DNA of 64,000 bases from Streptomyces luteolifulvus (GTDB taxonomy: Bacteria > Actinomycetota > Actinomycetes > Streptomycetales > Streptomycetaceae). The position numbers and the translations under genes were made by a program. Location of the stretch: positions 1-64,000 of the forward strand of contig NZ_VZRB01000030.1 in assembly GCF_008806595.1 (NCBI RefSeq), in the 5' to 3' direction. Below are positions 23,978 through 32,715 of this stretch, in pieces (position 1 is the stretch's first letter; every line of letters begins with the position of its first letter). Below the pieces are notes generated by a model. The model was not told where the DNA came from, did not search any database, and saw only the letters and a list, made by a program, of their open reading frames with translations.

Positions 23978-26074
23978 CTATCGGTCGACCACGTTCATGG
24001 CCATGGCTCCGGAAGCCGAGCAGTAGGGCCGCACCCACACCGGCCGGGCCGGGTGGACCACGGCGTATGCGGAGGACTCGTCGCCCACGAGCGGCACCGG
24101 CGGGTAGGCGTAGGCGCCCTTGACGTCGGGAAAGTCCTCCAGCAGATGACACACACGGATCTTCCGGTGGTCGTCCGGGGCCGGCTGGAGCCACCAGTCC
24201 CAGTCCTCCCAGCGCTCCAGCCGGTGGTCGACGACCTTCCGTACCGGGGCCTCGGCCCTGAACCGCCGGTTGCCCATCAGCCGTACGGGCACAGAGAAGT
24301 TCGCCGCATGGCGGCCGCGCCGGCTGACCACGAAGAGCGCGCCCGGCTTGAGCAGGAGCCTGCCGTACAGGACGCCCTCCAGCACGATGCCGGTGTCGGT
24401 CACCTCGGTGGCCACACATTCGACGTGCTCCTGCCGGAGCACGGTGCGCAGCATCAGCCGGCCGTTGGGCTGCGCGTAGGGGAGATTCCAGCCGACCGGC
24501 CCGGACGTCGGCCGGGCCACCAGCCGTCCCCGGGCGTCGATCAGCGCCCTGGTGTCACGCAGGCCGGCCTTCATATGGACGGCTCCGGACTTCGGCGTGC
24601 GCATGGTGACCTGCCAGCGGCCGTCGCCGAGTTCGCCGAGCGCGGAGGGAGTGACGGCGGCCGTGTAGCGGGTGCCGCCGTTCGCCAGGGTCTTGCGTAC
24701 GGTGCGCAGCGGCAGCTCGGGACGTGCCTCGCCGTCGGAGGGCTTGTGACGGAGCACGAACTGCCAGCGGTGGCGTCCCTCGCCCGGTCCGTCCGCGGCC
24801 AGCCGCAGCCAGCCCGCGTCGTCCGCCGTGACGTCCACCGTGGCCGCGCCGAGCGACACCGGGGGTACGGCGGCCTGGGCGGCGGCGGTCCTGCGGGGAC
24901 CGCCCGGGGTCCGGTAGCCGCGCACGGCGGCGGCGCGGCGGCGGGCGGCATCCTCGAAGAGTTCGACGTAGCGGGCGGCGACGGCCTCGGGGTCGTAGCG
25001 GGCGGCGTTGCGCAGCGCGGCGGCGCTCATCTCACGGCGCAGGGCCTCGTCGGCCATCAGCCGCCGCAGCCCCTCGGCGATTCCCGCGACATCGCCGTTC
25101 GGTACGAGGAAGCCGTCCTCGCCGTCGGTGAGGATCTCCCTGGGCCCGACGGGGCAGTCCGTGGACACCACGGGGAGCCCGCAGCGCATGGCCTCGACCA
25201 GGGTCATGCCGAAGGACTCGGCGCTGGAGGTGACGGCCGCGACGGACCCCTTGGCCCATTCCGACTCGATCGGCGAGAAGCCGCCCATCAGCAGTGCCCG
25301 GCCCGCCAGACCGAGTTCGGTGACGAGGGCGCGCAGCTTTCCGGCCTCGCCGCCGTCGCCGTAGATGCGCAGCTGCCAGTCCGGGAAGTCCGCGGCCAGC
25401 ATGCCGAAGGCGCGGATCAGCAGGTCGTACCGCTTGATGTGGTGCATACGCCCGGCGCTGACGACGACCTTGCGGGAGCAGTCGGAGGGCGGTACGGAGG
25501 GCTGCGGGACGCTGTTGGGGATGCCGACCACGGGAATGCCGGGGATCGGGGTGTTCTCCCTGAACGAGCGGGCGTCCGCCTCCGTCACCGTGGTGATCGC
25601 GTCGAGCCGCGGATAGACACGGGCCATCTCGGCGCGCACCGCGGGCGGAATGGCCAGGTGCGTCATGTGTTCCTGGGCGACGCGCAGGGCCCCGTCGCGG
25701 GTGTGGGCGGCGACGAACAGGTTGAGGCTGGGCCGGGTGCCGACGACCACGTCGGCGTCCGTCTTCTGCAGTTCCCGGATGATGCGCCCGTCGGTGAACC
25801 GGCTGTACTGCGCGGAGAACTCCTCCTGGCGCGGCACCACGTCGCTGGGTTCGTCACTGCCCGCCCCGTTGCGGTCGGCGGAGCCGGGGCGCAGGTCGAC
25901 CAGGGCGCGGACGGTGACGCGTGGGGAGATGGAGAACTTCGTCGTGCTCGCCCGGCGGAAGACCGAGACGATCTCCACCTCGTGCTGTGCGGAGAGTGCT
26001 TCGGCGAGGTTGATGACCGTGCGGTTGGTGCCGCCGATGCCGTAGATGTTGTTGATGAGGAAGGAGATCTTCAC
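23978..26074 (-). CDS. GT4-family glycosyltransferase with large C-terminal extension
   Basis: A 698-residue protein. Residues 1-390 are a GT-B, family-4 retaining glycosyltransferase: N-terminal LINNIYGIGGTNRTVINLAE, the nucleotide-sugar domain beginning VVVSAGRMHHIKRYDLLIRA, and the E-x7-E motif in ESFGMTLVEAM. Residues about 420-698 are a second, beta-rich region without a family I recognise; it lacks transmembrane segments and could bind glycan or act as a further transferase. The start at 26074 overlaps the preceding Stealth stop by four bases. It probably transfers a sugar in a phosphodiester-linked wall glycan made together with the Stealth enzymes. Sugar donor unknown. Confidence 0.87.
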   Translation of the reverse strand: MKISFLINNIYGIGGTNRTVINLAEALSAQHEVEIVSVFRRASTTKFSISPRVTVRALVDLRPGSADRNGAGSDEPSDVVPRQEEFSAQYSRFTDGRIIRELQKTDADVVVGTRPSLNLFVAAHTRDGALRVAQEHMTHLAIPPAVRAEMARVYPRLDAITTVTEADARSFRENTPIPGIPVVGIPNSVPQPSVPPSDCSRKVVVSAGRMHHIKRYDLLIRAFGMLAADFPDWQLRIYGDGGEAGKLRALVTELGLAGRALLMGGFSPIESEWAKGSVAAVTSSAESFGMTLVEAMRCGLPVVSTDCPVGPREILTDGEDGFLVPNGDVAGIAEGLRRLMADEALRREMSAAALRNAARYDPEAVAARYVELFEDAARRRAAAVRGYRTPGGPRRTAAAQAAVPPVSLGAATVDVTADDAGWLRLAADGPGEGRHRWQFVLRHKPSDGEARPELPLRTVRKTLANGGTRYTAAVTPSALGELGDGRWQVTMRTPKSGAVHMKAGLRDTRALIDARGRLVARPTSGPVGWNLPYAQPNGRLMLRTVLRQEHVECVATEVTDTGIVLEGVLYGRLLLKPGALFVVSRRGRHAANFSVPVRLMGNRRFRAEAPVRKVVDHRLERWEDWDWWLQPAPDDHRKIRVCHLLEDFPDVKGAYAYPPVPLVGDESSAYAVVHPARPVWVRPYCSASGAMAMNVVDR

Positions 26075-27834
26075 CGGACCTCATGCTCCTTCCGCTCGAA
26101 GGGACTCGGTACGGGGTAGTAGGACCGCAGGAACCGGCCGAGCATCGCCGTCTGGCGCTCGACGTCGTGGCCGTCGGAGAGGGTGTCGTTGATGCAGAAC
26201 GCCTGCCGGTCGCGCTGGGCCAGCAGGATGCCGAGACGCCGCTGGATCTCCGGCCTGGCCAGGTCGAGGTAGGCGAAGCCGATGTCGGAGGGCACCGCAC
26301 GTCCGGTGAAGTACGCGTAGTAGTGGTACAGCGACGACGGGATCGAGATGTCGGTGGGGCTGCGGAACCGGCTGTGCCCGGTCTGCCAGTGCGCTTCGGC
26401 GAACTCGCGCTCGATCTCGTGCAGCACGCTGCGGCGCAGCGCGTAGGGCGCGTGCCGCAGTTTCTGGACGATGGCGGTGCCGAAGTTCTCCAGCAGCAGC
26501 AGCCGGTTGTTCTTGCCCGCCGCGTCGACCGGGCGGTCGCCCTGGGTGAGGTCCCACCGGGGCACCTGGGACGGCGAGAAGAAGGTGCGGGTCATGCCGT
26601 TGGAGAGGAAGAAGTCCTGGGGGGTCACGGGACGGCCCAGGAACATGTCGTCGTTGAAGTACAGGAAGTGCTCGGCGAGCCCGTCGATGTGGTGCAGCCG
26701 GCTCTCGATCGCGTGCGAGTTGAAGGTGGGCAGGGCCGACGGGTCGTCGAAGATCTCGGAGTGGTCCACCACGGTGATGCGCGGGTGGCGGTCGGAGAGC
26801 CAGGCCGGGCGCTGACGGTCCGTCACGAGGTAGATGTGCCGGACCCAGGGTGCGTTCTGTTCCAGGGCGCGCAGCGAAAAGCGCAGTTCGTCACGGCTGA
26901 TGTAGCGGGCCGCGTTCGCGGACTCGGTGTGGTACCCGCCGTCCCCGTACTCGCCGCGCCGCCGCTGCCAGGCGGGGTCGTTGCCGTCGACCCAGGTGTA
27001 GACGACGTCGATCGGGAAGCGCACGTCCTCGGGCAGCGCGTCGGCGCACGCCCGGATGGTGCGCACCTGGCGGGTGCGCCGCGTGTGCAGGGCGGCGAAG
27101 CCCGTCAGCCGGCTGACGGGGACGGTGACACGTGGCTCGTCGAACGAGACGTCCTCGGTGACGCGGTTGCGGCGGGGCGCGACCAGGCGCCCCGCCTCCG
27201 GGCGCCAGAACTCGATGTCGCACCCGTGCTCCAGACCGAGCACGAGGGACCCGGCCGGATCGCTCCACACCATGCCGACCCGCAGGATCGCGGCCTCCCG
27301 GCCGAGCCGGCGGCCGCGCCGGGAGGCGCACAGGGCGCGCCGGCCGACCGCGGCGTCGCCCCGGCAGGCCGTCAGATAGACGGGTGCGCTGTCGGCACAG
27401 CGTTCCAGTGCCTGGACGACCCGGTGCCGGTCGGCCTCGGCGACCGCGAGGCAGGAGCGGAAGTCGGAGTTGCCGCGGATCGCGAAGTAGTCGACCTCCG
27501 CGTCCTCCAGGAGCGACGCCACCAGTTCGAGGTTGGCCTCGCGCAGCCCGAGCGGGGACACGGTGGGCCGTACGAGGGCGATGTGCGCTCCGTGTCCGGC
27601 GAGCACGGCGAGCCGCTCCCCCTCGCGGAACAGGTGCGGCCAGCGGCGGCGGGCCCGCACGGCACGCAGCGTCCGGGCGCCCAGAGTGAGGAGCGCCAGC
27701 CGGCGCAGCAGTTGCTTGAGCGCCATGCGCAGCCGCATCGGGACACGGCGTGCGATACGGCGTCTCAGGCCCGTGGGGACAAGGGTGCGGTACATCCCGA
27801 CCGCGGCGGTCGCCTCGGGATTGCCAGTGCTCAC
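26071..27834 (-). CDS. Stealth-family sugar-phosphate transferase (second copy)
   Basis: A 587-residue Stealth protein. After a basic N-terminus and a variable domain (about 70-260) come the conserved regions: CR1 FPIDVVYTWVDGNDPAW, CR2 RDELRFSLRALEQNAPW followed by IYLVTDRQRPAWL, CR3 with FNSHAIESRLHHIDGLAEHF and FNDDMFLGRP, and CR4 toward the C-terminus (AFCINDTLSD). Stealth enzymes are hexose-1-phosphate transferases that build phosphodiester-linked polysaccharides such as capsules and wall glycans; the Asp and His residues above are the active-site set and all are present. Both ends overlap neighbours by four bases, a sign of tight translational coupling in the operon. Confidence 0.9.
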   Translation of the reverse strand: MSTGNPEATAAVGMYRTLVPTGLRRRIARRVPMRLRMALKQLLRRLALLTLGARTLRAVRARRRWPHLFREGERLAVLAGHGAHIALVRPTVSPLGLREANLELVASLLEDAEVDYFAIRGNSDFRSCLAVAEADRHRVVQALERCADSAPVYLTACRGDAAVGRRALCASRRGRRLGREAAILRVGMVWSDPAGSLVLGLEHGCDIEFWRPEAGRLVAPRRNRVTEDVSFDEPRVTVPVSRLTGFAALHTRRTRQVRTIRACADALPEDVRFPIDVVYTWVDGNDPAWQRRRGEYGDGGYHTESANAARYISRDELRFSLRALEQNAPWVRHIYLVTDRQRPAWLSDRHPRITVVDHSEIFDDPSALPTFNSHAIESRLHHIDGLAEHFLYFNDDMFLGRPVTPQDFFLSNGMTRTFFSPSQVPRWDLTQGDRPVDAAGKNNRLLLLENFGTAIVQKLRHAPYALRRSVLHEIEREFAEAHWQTGHSRFRSPTDISIPSSLYHYYAYFTGRAVPSDIGFAYLDLARPEIQRRLGILLAQRDRQAFCINDTLSDGHDVERQTAMLGRFLRSYYPVPSPFERKEHEVR

Positions 27835-29444
27835 GAGTAGGTGTCCGGCTCCTCGGGTTCCCCGCGCTCGAAGACACTGGCGACGGGGAAGTAGCGGCTC
27901 AGGAAGTGACGGACGGCGTCGGTGCCGCCCTGGGTGAGGGCCTGCTCGGAGCCGAGGCCGAAGAACTGGATCTGCTGGGTGTCCCGGCGTACCAGGAGAC
28001 GCTCCAGATGGTTCTCGATGCCGGGCAGCGCCGCGTGCAGCACCAACGACGCCTCGCCCGACGGGTCGGCGAGACCGGCGACGTACCCGAAGTGGTGGAC
28101 GAGTCCGTCCATCGGGTGGGTGCCGGGCACCGTGCTCATCATCTGGCCGTCGGCGGTCTGCAGTGGTTCGGCGCCCGTGCGGGCGAGGCGGTCCAGGACC
28201 TCACAGCTGTAGGGCTGGGGTCCCTCGGCGTAGCCGTGCGCGGTGACGCAGCCGGTGGCGGTGTAGGCGGCGCGGGTCCAGGGGCTGAAGGACTCCTGCG
28301 CACTCCACGGTCCGCGGCGGGGCCGGGTCGCACCGTGCGGGGTGAAGTAGTCGAACGGCCGCACCGGACGGCCCAGCAGAGCCCCGGGGCGCAGCAGCAG
28401 GAAGGCGTCCGCGAGATCGGGCAGTTGGTGCAGCCGCCACTCGGCGCCCGGCTGCGCATGGACGACGTTCAGCCGGTCGTCGCCGCCCAGCCACGACGGC
28501 ACGGGTGCCTGCGCGACGACGTGGACGACGTCGACCCACGGCGCGTACTGGTGCAGGGATCGCAGGGCGGCACGCAGGAGTTGCTCGCCCCAGGGTGTGG
28601 GGTGCTGCCACTGCAGGACCGCGTCGACGGGGAAGGTGATCTCCTCCAGGCGCGGGACGTCGAAGGTCTCCAGCGTGATCGTCGGCTCCAGGTCGCCGTC
28701 GATGTCGAGGTAGCCGGAGAGCCGGTCGAGCCCGATTTCGATGCCCATCGCATCGCTGGGCACCGCGCGCTGGACCCGGTTGGGACGCGGCCCGACGAGC
28801 CGCTCCTGGGGCAGGTCGGTGTTGGCCGTCCAGAACTCGATCTCGACGCCCTGGTCCTCGCCGAGCCACAGGGTCTCGGTCGGGTCGGTGCGCAGCCAGG
28901 TGAGGCGGATCACCCGGGACTTGCCGAAGTTCTTCCACGCCTTCAGATGACTGCCCGGGATCTCCCGGGTGTCGCTGTGGGCGGGCGACACGGAGACGAC
29001 GTAGCCGGTGTGTTCCTCCAGCAACGCGCGTACTGCGCGGCGCACGGCTCCCTTGTCCCGTTGCTCCACGGCCAGGCAGATGCGGCGGTCGTCGAGGGCG
29101 GGCACCGCGAACCAGGGGATGTCCGCGGCGTCGAGGGCGTAGGTGACCAGGTCGTGGTCGAGGCGGCGGGCGAGATCGACGGTCAGCCCGCTGTGGACGT
29201 GCCCGATCCGGCCGTCGGGGGCCTTGGTCCGGCGCTCGGAATGCCCGAACTCCACCTTCCGGACCCGTCGCAGGGCCCGCCGGTGCAGCCGTGCTTCACG
29301 GCGGCCGAGGGTCCGGGCGAGTCCGCGCTTGACCTTGCGCCGGACGCCGGCGGGCACGGTGGTCGCGGCGGCCGAGCGCACGGGCTGGGGGACGAGACGT
29401 TTGTAGACGTGGGCGGCGGAGCTCATCGACGTCGCATCGGACAC
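27831..29444 (-). CDS. Stealth-like protein lacking the catalytic motifs
   Basis: A 537-residue protein that aligns along its length with the flanking Stealth enzymes but has lost their active site. At CR1, FPVDAVYTWVDGNDPAW becomes FPVDAVLQWQHPTPW; at CR2, RDELRYSVRSLHLFAPW becomes EQLLRAALRSLHQYAPW; at CR3, the HHIEGLAEHF and FNDDMFIGRPV elements become LHQLPDLADAF and LLRPGALLGRPV. The Asp and His residues for phosphotransfer are thus gone while the fold-defining hydrophobic positions stay. Codon use is normal and there is no frameshift, so it is a maintained protein, probably a non-catalytic partner or regulator of the two active Stealth proteins. Its start lies 15 bases after the first Stealth gene. 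Confidence 0.8.
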   Translation of the reverse strand: MSDATSMSSAAHVYKRLVPQPVRSAAATTVPAGVRRKVKRGLARTLGRREARLHRRALRRVRKVEFGHSERRTKAPDGRIGHVHSGLTVDLARRLDHDLVTYALDAADIPWFAVPALDDRRICLAVEQRDKGAVRRAVRALLEEHTGYVVSVSPAHSDTREIPGSHLKAWKNFGKSRVIRLTWLRTDPTETLWLGEDQGVEIEFWTANTDLPQERLVGPRPNRVQRAVPSDAMGIEIGLDRLSGYLDIDGDLEPTITLETFDVPRLEEITFPVDAVLQWQHPTPWGEQLLRAALRSLHQYAPWVDVVHVVAQAPVPSWLGGDDRLNVVHAQPGAEWRLHQLPDLADAFLLLRPGALLGRPVRPFDYFTPHGATRPRRGPWSAQESFSPWTRAAYTATGCVTAHGYAEGPQPYSCEVLDRLARTGAEPLQTADGQMMSTVPGTHPMDGLVHHFGYVAGLADPSGEASLVLHAALPGIENHLERLLVRRDTQQIQFFGLGSEQALTQGGTDAVRHFLSRYFPVASVFERGEPEEPDTYS

Positions 29445-29459
29445 GTCATGAACTCCGTT

Positions 29460-31094
29460 TCATCGCTCGTGGGGACTGGGGGTGGGGAAATAGGAATGGA
29501 GGAATCCGTCGAGCAGTTCCTGCTGGGCCTCGATGTCCTCGGGAGTCGAGAACGCGTCGTTGAGGCAGAACGAGTCCTGGTCCCTGCCGTCGAGGAGTTT
29601 CTGCAGCCGCTCCGCAAGGTCGGGCACCGCCAGCTGGAGATAAGTGAAGGGCATCGAACCGGGCTGGGCCCGTCCGGTGAGTGCCGCGTAGTAGAGCGCG
29701 AAGGACGAGGTCGGCGAGAGGTCGGTCATCGCGCGGAACCGGCTCGCCGCGGTTCTCGCCCATGCCTCGGGGAAGTCGCGCTCCGCCTCCTCCATCGCCG
29801 AGCGCCGCAGGGCGTACGGAATGTGCTCCATCGGCTGGGTGATCACTCTGCCGAATCGTTCACTCAGCAGCGCGCGATTGTTCTTGCAGGCCGCGTCGAC
29901 CGGGGTGTCGGTCTCGACCACCGGGCCCTGCGGGATGCGGTTGCGCGAGGGGAAGTAGCGGGCGGTGCCGGTCGGGGTGAAGAAGGCGTGCGGCGCCACC
30001 GGCCGGCCGATGAACATGTCGTCGTTGAAGTACAGGAAGTGCTCGGCGAGCCCCTCGATGTGGTGCAGCTGGCTCTCGATGGAGTGCGAGTTGAAGGTCG
30101 GCAGGTCCGCGGGGTTGCGGAAGATCTCGCGGTGGGTCGCGATGCGCAGCCCGGGCACGTCCTCGCGCAGCCAGGCCGGGACCTGGTCGTCGGTGACGAG
30201 GTAGACGGTGCGGATCCAGGGTGCGAAGAGGTGCAGTGAGCGCACCGAGTAGCGCAGTTCGTCGCGGCTGATGAAGCGGGCGTCGCTCGCCGACTCGGCG
30301 TGGTACACCTCACCCTTGGCCTGCGCCTTGCGCTGCTGCCAGGCGGGGTCGTTGCCGTCGACCCAGGTGTACACGGCGTCCACGGGGAAAACGATGTCGT
30401 CCGCGCACTTCACCAGGAACTCCGGCCGGGTGGGGAGCGCGGGGGCGAGGTGCTGCGGGGTCCAGTCCGACACGAAGCGGCTGAACAGGCGGGCGGCGCC
30501 GAGCACATGGGGGCCGGCCGCCGCGACGGCCCAGCAGGCGCGGTTGGCGCGGGGGGCCAGGAGGTGGGTGCCGTGCGGGCTCCAGAACTCGATGGCGCAG
30601 CCGTACTCGTGCCCGAGGAGCAGGTGCCGGCCGGGATCGGTGCGGTACCAGCTGATCTGCAGGATGCGGGCGGCAACGACATCGCGCCAGGCCTTCGAGT
30701 CGCGCGAGGAGACCGGGCGGGCGGGCCGCGGCGCGTCCGGGTCGATCACACTGAGGTGCCCGGGGTACCGGCTCAGTCCCTGGAACACAGCGCCGAGCAC
30801 CCGCTCACGGTGCTCCTCGGCAACGGCGACGACGGTCCCGTGGTCCGAGGTGCCGCGTACGGCGAAGTGCGGCACCCCCACCGAGTCGAGCAGCGCGGTG
30901 ACCGCGGAGCGGTTGGCCTCCCTGGCCGCCAGCGGGGTCAGGCCGGGCTCGACATAGACGTCGTCGCGTTCCGTGGAGCCCGCCGGATGCGGCTGCCGGG
31001 CCCGGGTCTGGCGTGGAACACCGTCGGCGCCCCCCTGGGCACGCCCGACACCGCCCACCGCCCGTTGGACGGCAGGTTCGGAAACAGTTGTCAC
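29460..31094 (-). CDS. Stealth-family sugar-phosphate transferase (first gene of operon)
   Basis: A 544-residue Stealth protein: CR1 FPVDAVYTWVDGNDPAW, CR2 RDELRYSVRSLHLFAPW followed by VYLVTDDQVPAWL, CR3 FNSHSIESQLHHIEGLAEHF and FNDDMFIGRPV, and a C-terminal FCLNDAFSTPE block. The family transfers sugar 1-phosphate to form phosphodiester-linked glycans. GTG 31094 (VTTVSEPAVQ) is chosen because AGGAAGGG lies about seven bases upstream; an in-frame extension back to 31256 is low-complexity and runs over a leader hairpin. No signal peptide; the reaction is expected in the cytoplasm or at its membrane face. It is the promoter-proximal gene of six. Confidence 0.9.
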   Translation of the reverse strand: MTTVSEPAVQRAVGGVGRAQGGADGVPRQTRARQPHPAGSTERDDVYVEPGLTPLAAREANRSAVTALLDSVGVPHFAVRGTSDHGTVVAVAEEHRERVLGAVFQGLSRYPGHLSVIDPDAPRPARPVSSRDSKAWRDVVAARILQISWYRTDPGRHLLLGHEYGCAIEFWSPHGTHLLAPRANRACWAVAAAGPHVLGAARLFSRFVSDWTPQHLAPALPTRPEFLVKCADDIVFPVDAVYTWVDGNDPAWQQRKAQAKGEVYHAESASDARFISRDELRYSVRSLHLFAPWIRTVYLVTDDQVPAWLREDVPGLRIATHREIFRNPADLPTFNSHSIESQLHHIEGLAEHFLYFNDDMFIGRPVAPHAFFTPTGTARYFPSRNRIPQGPVVETDTPVDAACKNNRALLSERFGRVITQPMEHIPYALRRSAMEEAERDFPEAWARTAASRFRAMTDLSPTSSFALYYAALTGRAQPGSMPFTYLQLAVPDLAERLQKLLDGRDQDSFCLNDAFSTPEDIEAQQELLDGFLHSYFPTPSPHER

Positions 31095-31228
31095 ACCCGC
31101 CGCCCTTCCTGGGCGAACGCATGCAGCAACACAGACACCCTCTCCTTCTGCATCCCGGCCCGTGGGCCGGGAACCCCCCTGACCGCGCGCCCTCCAGCCC
31201 CCCGGCTCGAAAAACGCGGTCACTCCTA

Positions 31229-31248
31229 CGCCGGCAACACTGCCGGCG
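31229..31248 (-). promoter_or_regulatory. Leader hairpin of the Stealth operon
   Basis: CGCCGGCA and TGCCGGCG form a perfect 8-bp stem with a four-base loop in the untranslated leader, roughly 135 bases before the GTG at 31094. On the transcribed strand a run of five T follows about 13 bases later (31210-31214). The arrangement recalls an attenuator, although the T-run is further from the stem than usual. Confidence 0.35.
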
Positions 31249-31287
31249 TCATTCACACCAAAACTTAACCATTCACACGTCCGTCAC

Positions 31288-31316
31288 ATCATCACTAGTG
31301 GTTACTCGCGTGTCAA
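31288..31316 (-). promoter_or_regulatory. Candidate vegetative promoter of the Stealth operon
   Basis: On the minus strand TTGACA (31316-31311) is followed after 17 bases by GATGAT (31293-31288). The -35 is a perfect consensus match; the -10 is fair. The region 31255-31330 is clearly AT-richer than its surroundings. A leader of about 190 bases would separate it from the GTG at 31094. The remaining gap up to the LCP gene at 31541 contains a TATAGT box at 31422-31427 that may serve the divergent gene. Confidence 0.55.
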
Positions 31317-31540
31317 CAACACACCGCAATGACAGCAAACGCACAGCAATCGACACATCGGTTCAACAGAGGGTGTCCGGCGGGTGACGCGGGCGCCGAC
31401 GGTGATGTCCGGAAGTCGGTCTATAGTTCGGACAAAGATCGCGGCGTCCGCAGCCGCCTCCGGGCCCGGCCTCTCCCCCCACTCGTGCCCTCCCCAAGTC
31501 CGTACGGCAACGAGCCACCAGTGAGAGAGGACAGCGCCGC

Positions 31541-32635
31541 ATGACGCACGCCCTGACGGAGTCGGAACAACCCCGCAGATCCAGGCGTGCGCCGAACGGC
31601 GGACGCTCCAAGCCGCCGCGCCGCCGGGTGTGGCGCTGGATCGCTCTGGGCTTCGTCGTCCTGGTCCTGGCCGGCGCCGGAACCGCCTACTGGCTGTACA
31701 GCAGCCTGGACGGCAACATCAAGGGCGTAGACCTCGACCAGGCGCTCGGCGACGACCGGCCCGAGAAGCTGCCCACGTCGGGCCAGAACATCCTGATCCT
31801 GGGATCCGACTCCCGCTCCGGCGCCAACGCCGCGCTGGACAAGGCCGACGTCTCGGGGGCGCGCTCCGACACCGCGCTGGTGATGCACATACCCGAGGGC
31901 CGCACCAAGGCCGTCGCCGTCAGCATTCCGCGCGACACCCTGGTGACCCGGCCCGAGTGCAGCACGTCGGACGGTTCGACGGTCGCATCCGCGAAGCGTG
32001 TGATGTTCAACTCCATCTACTCGCAGGTCGGTCCGGCCTGTGTGGTCAAGACCGTCGAGCAGATCTCGGGGGTCCGCATGGACCACTACGTCGAGATCGA
32101 CTTCGCCGGCTTCAAGGGGCTGGTGGACGCGATCGGCGGGGTGACCGTCAGCGTCGACCAGAACATCCACGACACCTCCAGCGGCCTGGACCTGACCGCC
32201 GGCACCCACAAGCTGGACGGCACCCAGTCCCTGCAGTTCGTGCGCACCCGGCACGGCATCGGCGACGGCAGCGACCTCGGACGCATCACCCTCCAGCAGC
32301 AGTTCATGACCGCGCTGCTCTCCGAGATCAAGAAGCAGGACCTGCTGGGCAGCCCCACCAAGACCTACAAGATCGCCGACGAGCTCACCTCGGCTCTCAC
32401 CACCGACTCCGACCTCGCCTCGCTCAAGGCGCTGTCCGACTTCGGCCGGAGCATGAACGGCGTCGACCCGGAGAACATGGAGACGATCATGCTCCCGGTC
32501 GAGTACGACAAGACCGACCCCAACCGGGTCGTGGCCGCCGAACCGCAGGCGACGAAGCTGTGGAAGGCGATCCGCACGGACGCGGAGATTCCCGAGTCGG
32601 CGAAGAAGTCCCCGGCCACCGGCGGCACTTCCTGA
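31541..32635 (+). CDS. LytR-CpsA-Psr (LCP) family glycan ligase
   Basis: A 364-residue membrane protein with a basic cytoplasmic N-terminus, one transmembrane helix (about 32-54) and an extracellular LCP domain (about 75-300): NILILGSDSRSG, ARSDTALVMHI, AVSIPRDTLV, MFNSIYSQVGP, DHYVEIDFAGFKGLVDAIGG and QFVRTRHGIGDGSDLGR, which contain the conserved Asp and Arg residues. LCP enzymes move undecaprenyl-phosphate-linked glycans onto peptidoglycan muramic acid. Divergence from the six-gene Stealth operon across about 450 bases makes it the natural ligase for that product. AGAGAGGA precedes the ATG. Usual length for the family. Confidence 0.93.
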   Translation: MTHALTESEQPRRSRRAPNGGRSKPPRRRVWRWIALGFVVLVLAGAGTAYWLYSSLDGNIKGVDLDQALGDDRPEKLPTSGQNILILGSDSRSGANAALDKADVSGARSDTALVMHIPEGRTKAVAVSIPRDTLVTRPECSTSDGSTVASAKRVMFNSIYSQVGPACVVKTVEQISGVRMDHYVEIDFAGFKGLVDAIGGVTVSVDQNIHDTSSGLDLTAGTHKLDGTQSLQFVRTRHGIGDGSDLGRITLQQQFMTALLSEIKKQDLLGSPTKTYKIADELTSALTTDSDLASLKALSDFGRSMNGVDPENMETIMLPVEYDKTDPNRVVAAEPQATKLWKAIRTDAEIPESAKKSPATGGTS

Positions 32636-32665
32636 CCCGAGGCGGCACCGGAGGTCCGGGATGTG

Positions 32666-32703
32666 ACGAGGCGGGCTCCACCACGTGGTGGAGCCCGCCT
32701 CGT
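32666..32703. terminator. 38-bp perfect palindrome, bidirectional terminator
   Basis: The arms ACGAGGCGGGCTCCACCAC and its exact complement are contiguous, so the whole 38 bases are self-complementary. It lies between the LCP stop (32635) and the convergent propeller-gene stop (32716) and should end both transcripts. Confidence 0.8.
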
Positions 32704-32715
32704 GCGCGCGGCGCT

